A DNA stretch of 10,684 nucleotides from Methanomassiliicoccaceae archaeon UBA367. GTDB taxonomy: Archaea > Thermoplasmatota > Thermoplasmata > Methanomassiliicoccales > Methanomethylophilaceae. Shown here one piece after another: positions 8,156 through 10,684 of the stretch. The notes under the pieces were generated by a model. It did no database searches, was not told the DNA's origin, and saw nothing but the letters and a program-made list of their open reading frames with translations. The number at the start of each line of letters is the position of its first letter. Within the stretch, counting starts at the first letter, position 1. Position numbers and translations under genes: made by a program. Where the stretch lies: the NCBI GenBank assembly GCA_002506255.1, contig DAXF01000086.1, forward strand, positions 12,797 through 23,480, written 5' to 3'.

Positions 8156-8608
8156 ATGAACGAGGAGCACATCCGGGACGGGCGCTCTCCAACGCCTTCG
8201 AACGATTCGGTCTCCAAGGTTATGAGGGCGAACAAACGAAAGGACACTGGCCCGGAGATCGCGCTCAGAAGGGCCCTGAGAGAGGCAGGGCTATCTGGAT
8301 ACAGATTACAATGGAAGGTCCCCGGAAGGCCCGACATAGCATATCCCGGCCGAAAGGTGGCGATATTCGTGAACGGCTGCTTCTGGCATATGTGTCCCAG
8401 ATGCGATCTACCTCTGCCCAGATCGAATCGGGATTATTGGATACCGAAACTTCGAAGGAATAAGGAGAGGGATTCAGAAAAAAGAAAGGCCCTAGAAGAG
8501 ACTGGATGGACTGTGATAACCGTATGGGAGTGCGAGATCTGCACGGAAATAGAGGCGGTCGTGGGGAGAATCGCCAACGAACTAGATGGTCGATCCAAAG
8601 AACTATAA
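8156..8608 (+). CDS. vsr: Vsr-type very-short-patch mismatch endonuclease
   Basis: A 150-residue protein of normal Vsr length. Vsr nicks beside T:G mismatches that arise when 5-methylcytosine in a methylase target deaminates, starting repair back to C:G. Visible motifs: KRKDTGPEIALRRAL (28-42, with Glu34 matching E. coli Glu25), GRPD with Asp60 (E. coli Asp51), FVNGCFWH with His78 (His69), ERD with Asp106 (Asp97), and GWTVITVWEC (118-127). Cys75, Cys80 or Cys83, and Cys127 or nearby are likely structural zinc ligands. Asn73 replaces the histidine that E. coli has at position 64; I believe this position varies within the family. GTG 8150 would add two residues; ATG 8156 is preferred. It lies 23 bases ahead of the methylase and is probably co-transcribed, so its substrate should be the deaminated form of that methylase's site. 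Confidence 0.92.
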   Translation: MNEEHIRDGRSPTPSNDSVSKVMRANKRKDTGPEIALRRALREAGLSGYRLQWKVPGRPDIAYPGRKVAIFVNGCFWHMCPRCDLPLPRSNRDYWIPKLRRNKERDSEKRKALEETGWTVITVWECEICTEIEAVVGRIANELDGRSKEL

Positions 8609-8631
8609 GCAATGTCGATATTCGGGTTTTA

Positions 8632-9852
8632 ATGGCAAAGGAAATACGGGTGGTCGAGCTCTTCGCCGGCGTAGGTGGATTCAGATGCGGTTTGGAAGCA
8701 TCGTCCGATCACTTCGTAACATTGTGGGCCAACCAATGGGAGCCAGGGCGCAAGAATCAGTTCGCCTTCGATTGCTACGATGCCCACTACGGCAATTCCG
8801 GCTCGTTGAACGTAAACGAGGATATAGCAAACGCAAGGGATGATGTACCAGAGCACGACCTGTTGGTCGGAGGATTCCCTTGCCAGGATTACTCCGTTGC
8901 CACCACTCAGGCAAAAGGGATCGCCGGCAAGAAAGGAGTCCTGTGGTGGCATATTGATCACATAATAAAGAGAAGGCTCCCAAAGTATGTGCTGCTGGAG
9001 AATGTTGACAGATTATTGAGATCCCCTTCCACGCAGAGAGGCAGGGACTTCGGCATAATACTCAGATGCCTGGCGGACCTTGGCTACTCTGTGGAGTGGC
9101 GCGCCATTAATGCGGCGGATTACGGGTTCGTTCAGAAGAGGAGGAGGGTGTTCATATTCGCCAGCAGAGGGGATACCAGGAAATCGATTGATATCGATAT
9201 GAAGAATCCGGAAGCAACTGTGCATGATAGTGGTTTCTTCTCAGAGGAGTTCCCCATAGAGCCAGTATCATCGGATGACAAGATGGGCACCTTCAATATA
9301 GGATCGGAAAAATATAGTTCTCTTGTTGAGGTTTCCGATCATTTCGCAGAGCGGTTCTTATCCGCAGGTGTGATGAAGGATCATCAAATCTACACACGAG
9401 AAGCGACACCAAGATTCAATGGGAAAAGAGCACAACTGAGAGACATACTCGAGGATGATGTTGATGAGAGATTCTATGTCAAGGACTTGGACCTGCCTAA
9501 GTGGGAATTCATGAAAGGCCCCAAGAAGCTGAGACGCAAGAAAGCAGGCACAGAGATAACATATCTCTATTCTGAAGGAGGGATACCTTTCCCAGACAAC
9601 CTCGACGGCCCCGGCAGAACCATGCTCACAAGCGAGGGGACGAGGAATCGCAGCAGCCACATAATATCCGACAAATGCGGAAGGTACAGGATATTGACCC
9701 CGGTGGAATGCGAGCGCATGAACGGGTTCCCGGACGACTGGACGAATACGATGACCGATCGCCAAAGGTACTTTGTCATGGGAAACGCTCTGGTAGTAGG
9801 CCTGATAAAGAAGATGGGCGACTCCCTCTTAAGATTGACAGAGCCCTATTGA
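8632..9852 (+). CDS. DNA (cytosine-5) methyltransferase
   Basis: A 406-residue type II C5 methylase transferring a methyl group from S-adenosylmethionine to cytosine. The ordered motifs are complete: I, VVELFAGVGGF (7-17), binds the cofactor; IV, GGFPCQDYS (80-88), has catalytic Cys84; VI, LLENVDRLL (121-129), has Glu123; VIII is QKRRRVFIF (168-176). A target-recognition region spans ~180-345. Motif IX is RILTPVECERMNGFPDDW (353-370), and X includes FVMGNALVVG (381-390). Length and motifs, including RSPSTQRGRDFG after motif VI, look like the M.Sau3AI group, and the Sau3AI-type partner nuclease makes GATC with m5C the likely target; this is inferred from family. The frame extends upstream to 8506 inside vsr, but conserved sequence begins only at ATG 8632, just before motif I. 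No strong Shine-Dalgarno site is visible. The recognition region is lower in G+C (row 9301-9360 has 25 of 60). Confidence 0.94.
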   Translation: MAKEIRVVELFAGVGGFRCGLEASSDHFVTLWANQWEPGRKNQFAFDCYDAHYGNSGSLNVNEDIANARDDVPEHDLLVGGFPCQDYSVATTQAKGIAGKKGVLWWHIDHIIKRRLPKYVLLENVDRLLRSPSTQRGRDFGIILRCLADLGYSVEWRAINAADYGFVQKRRRVFIFASRGDTRKSIDIDMKNPEATVHDSGFFSEEFPIEPVSSDDKMGTFNIGSEKYSSLVEVSDHFAERFLSAGVMKDHQIYTREATPRFNGKRAQLRDILEDDVDERFYVKDLDLPKWEFMKGPKKLRRKKAGTEITYLYSEGGIPFPDNLDGPGRTMLTSEGTRNRSSHIISDKCGRYRILTPVECERMNGFPDDWTNTMTDRQRYFVMGNALVVGLIKKMGDSLLRLTEPY

Positions 9853-9858
9853 TCAATG

Positions 9859-9874
9859 GTCCGATCAGGCGGAC
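9859..9874. terminator. Small hairpin between convergent genes
   Basis: GTCCG and CGGAC pair around a six-base loop in the 55-base gap between the methylase stop and the pyrophosphatase stop. The stem is only five base pairs, and a short T run (9891-9894) follows at a distance. It could help end transcription from the methylase side, but may be chance. Confidence 0.2.
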
Positions 9875-9907
9875 ATATCCAAAGAACGTCTTTTGAAGAA
9901 TGAACGA

Positions 9908-10435
9908 TCAGAAGAGCTCTACGTACCTCTTCATGGTGTGCTCTATTATCGCCCTGACCTCTTTGGAACCTATCACCTCATCCACGGCCGTATCCTTCTT
10001 CTCTAACGTCTTGTATACGGAGAAGAAATGAGCCATCTCATTGAAGATGTGCTCCGGAAGGTCCGTTATGTCCCTGAACGAATTGTACGTGGGATCGCCG
10101 AAGGGTATCGCTATCACCTTCTCGTCGTTCTCTCCGCTGTCGATCATCTTTATGGCGCCTATGGGATAGCACCTGACCAGCGTCATGGGGGCGATGGGCT
10201 CGGAGCACAGCACAAGAGCGTCCAAGGGATCGCCGTCATCGGCGAACGTCCTCGGAATGAAACCGTAATTCGCAGGATAATGCGTGGAAGTGTAAAGGAT
10301 CCTGTCCAGCATCAGCAGCCCAGTATCCTTGTCCAGCTCGTATTTGTTCTTGCTTCCCTTGGATATCTCCACCACGACAACGAAATCATCGGGGGATATC
10401 CTGCCCGGGTCGATATCATGCCAAATGTTCTTCAC
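9908..10435 (-). CDS. ppa: Inorganic pyrophosphatase, family I
   Basis: A 175-residue soluble cytoplasmic pyrophosphatase that hydrolyses PPi to two phosphates with Mg2+, pulling forward nucleic acid, protein and lipid synthesis. The family I active site is intact: Lys31 in NKYELD, YPANYGFIPRT (53-63), the signature DDGDPLD with Asp67, Asp69 and Asp72, Asp99, Asp104 and Lys106 in the IDSGENDEK segment, and the Tyr141-Lys142 pair. E. coli PPase has equivalent residues at almost the same numbers. Length and sequence fit archaeal enzymes such as that of Thermoplasma. The start is GTG 10435; I see no upstream in-frame ATG nearby and the residues after it (KNIWHDIDPG) look like the family's N-terminus. 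A weak TATA-like element lies about 27 bases upstream. It is a housekeeping gene and marks the right edge of the defence genes. Confidence 0.95.
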   Translation of the reverse strand: MKNIWHDIDPGRISPDDFVVVVEISKGSKNKYELDKDTGLLMLDRILYTSTHYPANYGFIPRTFADDGDPLDALVLCSEPIAPMTLVRCYPIGAIKMIDSGENDEKVIAIPFGDPTYNSFRDITDLPEHIFNEMAHFFSVYKTLEKKDTAVDEVIGSKEVRAIIEHTMKRYVELF

Positions 10436-10457
10436 GTGTGCGGTATGGACGAAGAGG

Positions 10458-10466
10458 ATAGTTAAC
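10458..10466 (-). promoter_or_regulatory. Weak TATA-like element for pyrophosphatase
   Basis: Read on the minus strand this is GTTAACTAT, centred about 27 bases before GTG 10435, so transcription would start close to the start codon. The match to a TATA box is modest. The stronger AT-rich element near 10611-10625 also reads as TATATAAAA on the minus strand and would instead give a leader of roughly 150 bases or more. Confidence 0.3.
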
Positions 10467-10613
10467 GATATTCCTGCGCTTGGAGGGTTCCATCGGTTGA
10501 ATGGAGGATGTTCCAGGCATACAGGATCCTCAGCACCGGTGGCGGAGATGGTCGGCCATTGTCATCATATATCTCAATTCTGAAGGTAAATTATAGGTGG
10601 GAAGAACAAACCG

Positions 10614-10623
10614 TTTTATATAT
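10614..10623 (+). promoter_or_regulatory. Strong archaeal-type TATA box at right edge
   Basis: TTTTATATAT preceded by AAACCG looks like a good BRE/TATA pair on the plus strand and predicts transcription starting near 10640-10645. It probably drives the gene that starts at or beyond the window edge. A second AT element at 10646-10655 (ATTTATAT) could be a tandem promoter. No gene is seen between the pyrophosphatase start and this box. Confidence 0.5.
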
Positions 10624-10640
10624 TCAGTAGAGAGGAAAAT

Positions 10641-10684
10641 ATGCATATTTATATCATTGACGGGTTCGATCATATATGTCAAGA
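10641..10684 (+). CDS. Possible start of a gene running off the window
   Basis: From ATG 10641 the frame reads MHIYIIDGFDHIC and stays open to the last base. A purine-rich AGAGAGG lies just upstream, and the TATA box at 10614 is 23 bases ahead. The two signals conflict slightly, because the predicted transcript start falls almost on the ATG, so the real gene may start further downstream. With only 14 full codons no function can be given. Confidence 0.25.
   Translation, partial: MHIYIIDGFDHICQ

Noticed and set aside
8506..8631. Longer N-terminus for the methylase
   Set aside because: The extension overlaps vsr in another frame, reads as low-complexity Arg/Gly sequence, and C5 methylases normally begin just before motif I.
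10028..10465. 145-codon plus-strand open frame
   Set aside because: It is antisense to the pyrophosphatase, whose active-site residues are all in place on the other strand.
10488..10506. TCCAT/ATGGA hairpin upstream of the pyrophosphatase
   Set aside because: A five-base stem with no T run and no conserved context; likely chance.
1..10684. CRISPR array, tRNA, rRNA or insertion sequence
   Set aside because: No regularly spaced repeats, cloverleaf-like segments, ribosomal sequence, transposase or terminal inverted repeats were seen.

Overview
The window looks like a piece of an archaeal chromosome, probably a Thermoplasmata-type methanogen such as Methanomassiliicoccales. This is an inference. 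It rests on AT-rich TATA-like boxes about 25-30 bases ahead of start codons with almost no leader, few Shine-Dalgarno sites, and a small family I pyrophosphatase of the kind found in Thermoplasma and relatives. I see no bacterial -35/-10 promoters, CRISPR array, tRNA or rRNA.

Layout. (1) Bases 1-609, plus strand: the 3' part of a YqaJ/RecB-like PD-(D/E)XK nuclease gene, cut by the window edge. (2) Bases 621-6353, minus strand: a tightly coupled, strikingly AT-rich three-gene operon. In order of transcription it encodes a ~665-residue protein of unknown function with probable winged-helix units, a 398-residue ParB-like protein (ParB/sulfiredoxin-fold domain plus HTH), and an 849-residue fusion of an N-terminal phospholipase-D-type (HKD) nuclease domain to a SNF2-type helicase. 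(3) Bases 6354-6718: an intergenic stretch holding the operon promoter and no convincing gene. (4) Bases 6719-9852: a complete type II restriction-modification system. A Sau3AI/MutH-family endonuclease (minus strand) is divergent from a Vsr mismatch endonuclease and a DNA cytosine-C5 methyltransferase (plus strand), and a short shared AT element lies between them. (5) Bases 9908-10435, minus strand: inorganic pyrophosphatase, a housekeeping gene. (6) Bases 10436-10684: intergenic DNA with a strong TATA-like promoter pointing out of the window.

How the genes may work together. The restriction-modification part is readable: by family, the methylase and nuclease most likely act on GATC, and Vsr would repair the T:G mismatches left when methylated cytosines deaminate. 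The three-gene operon beside it matches no defence system I can name. Its parts (possible DNA-binding modules, a ParB-type switch, a translocase fused to a nuclease) suggest an undescribed anti-phage or anti-plasmid system, carried as an AT-rich cassette in a defence island. That role is an inference from domain content and neighbourhood only.
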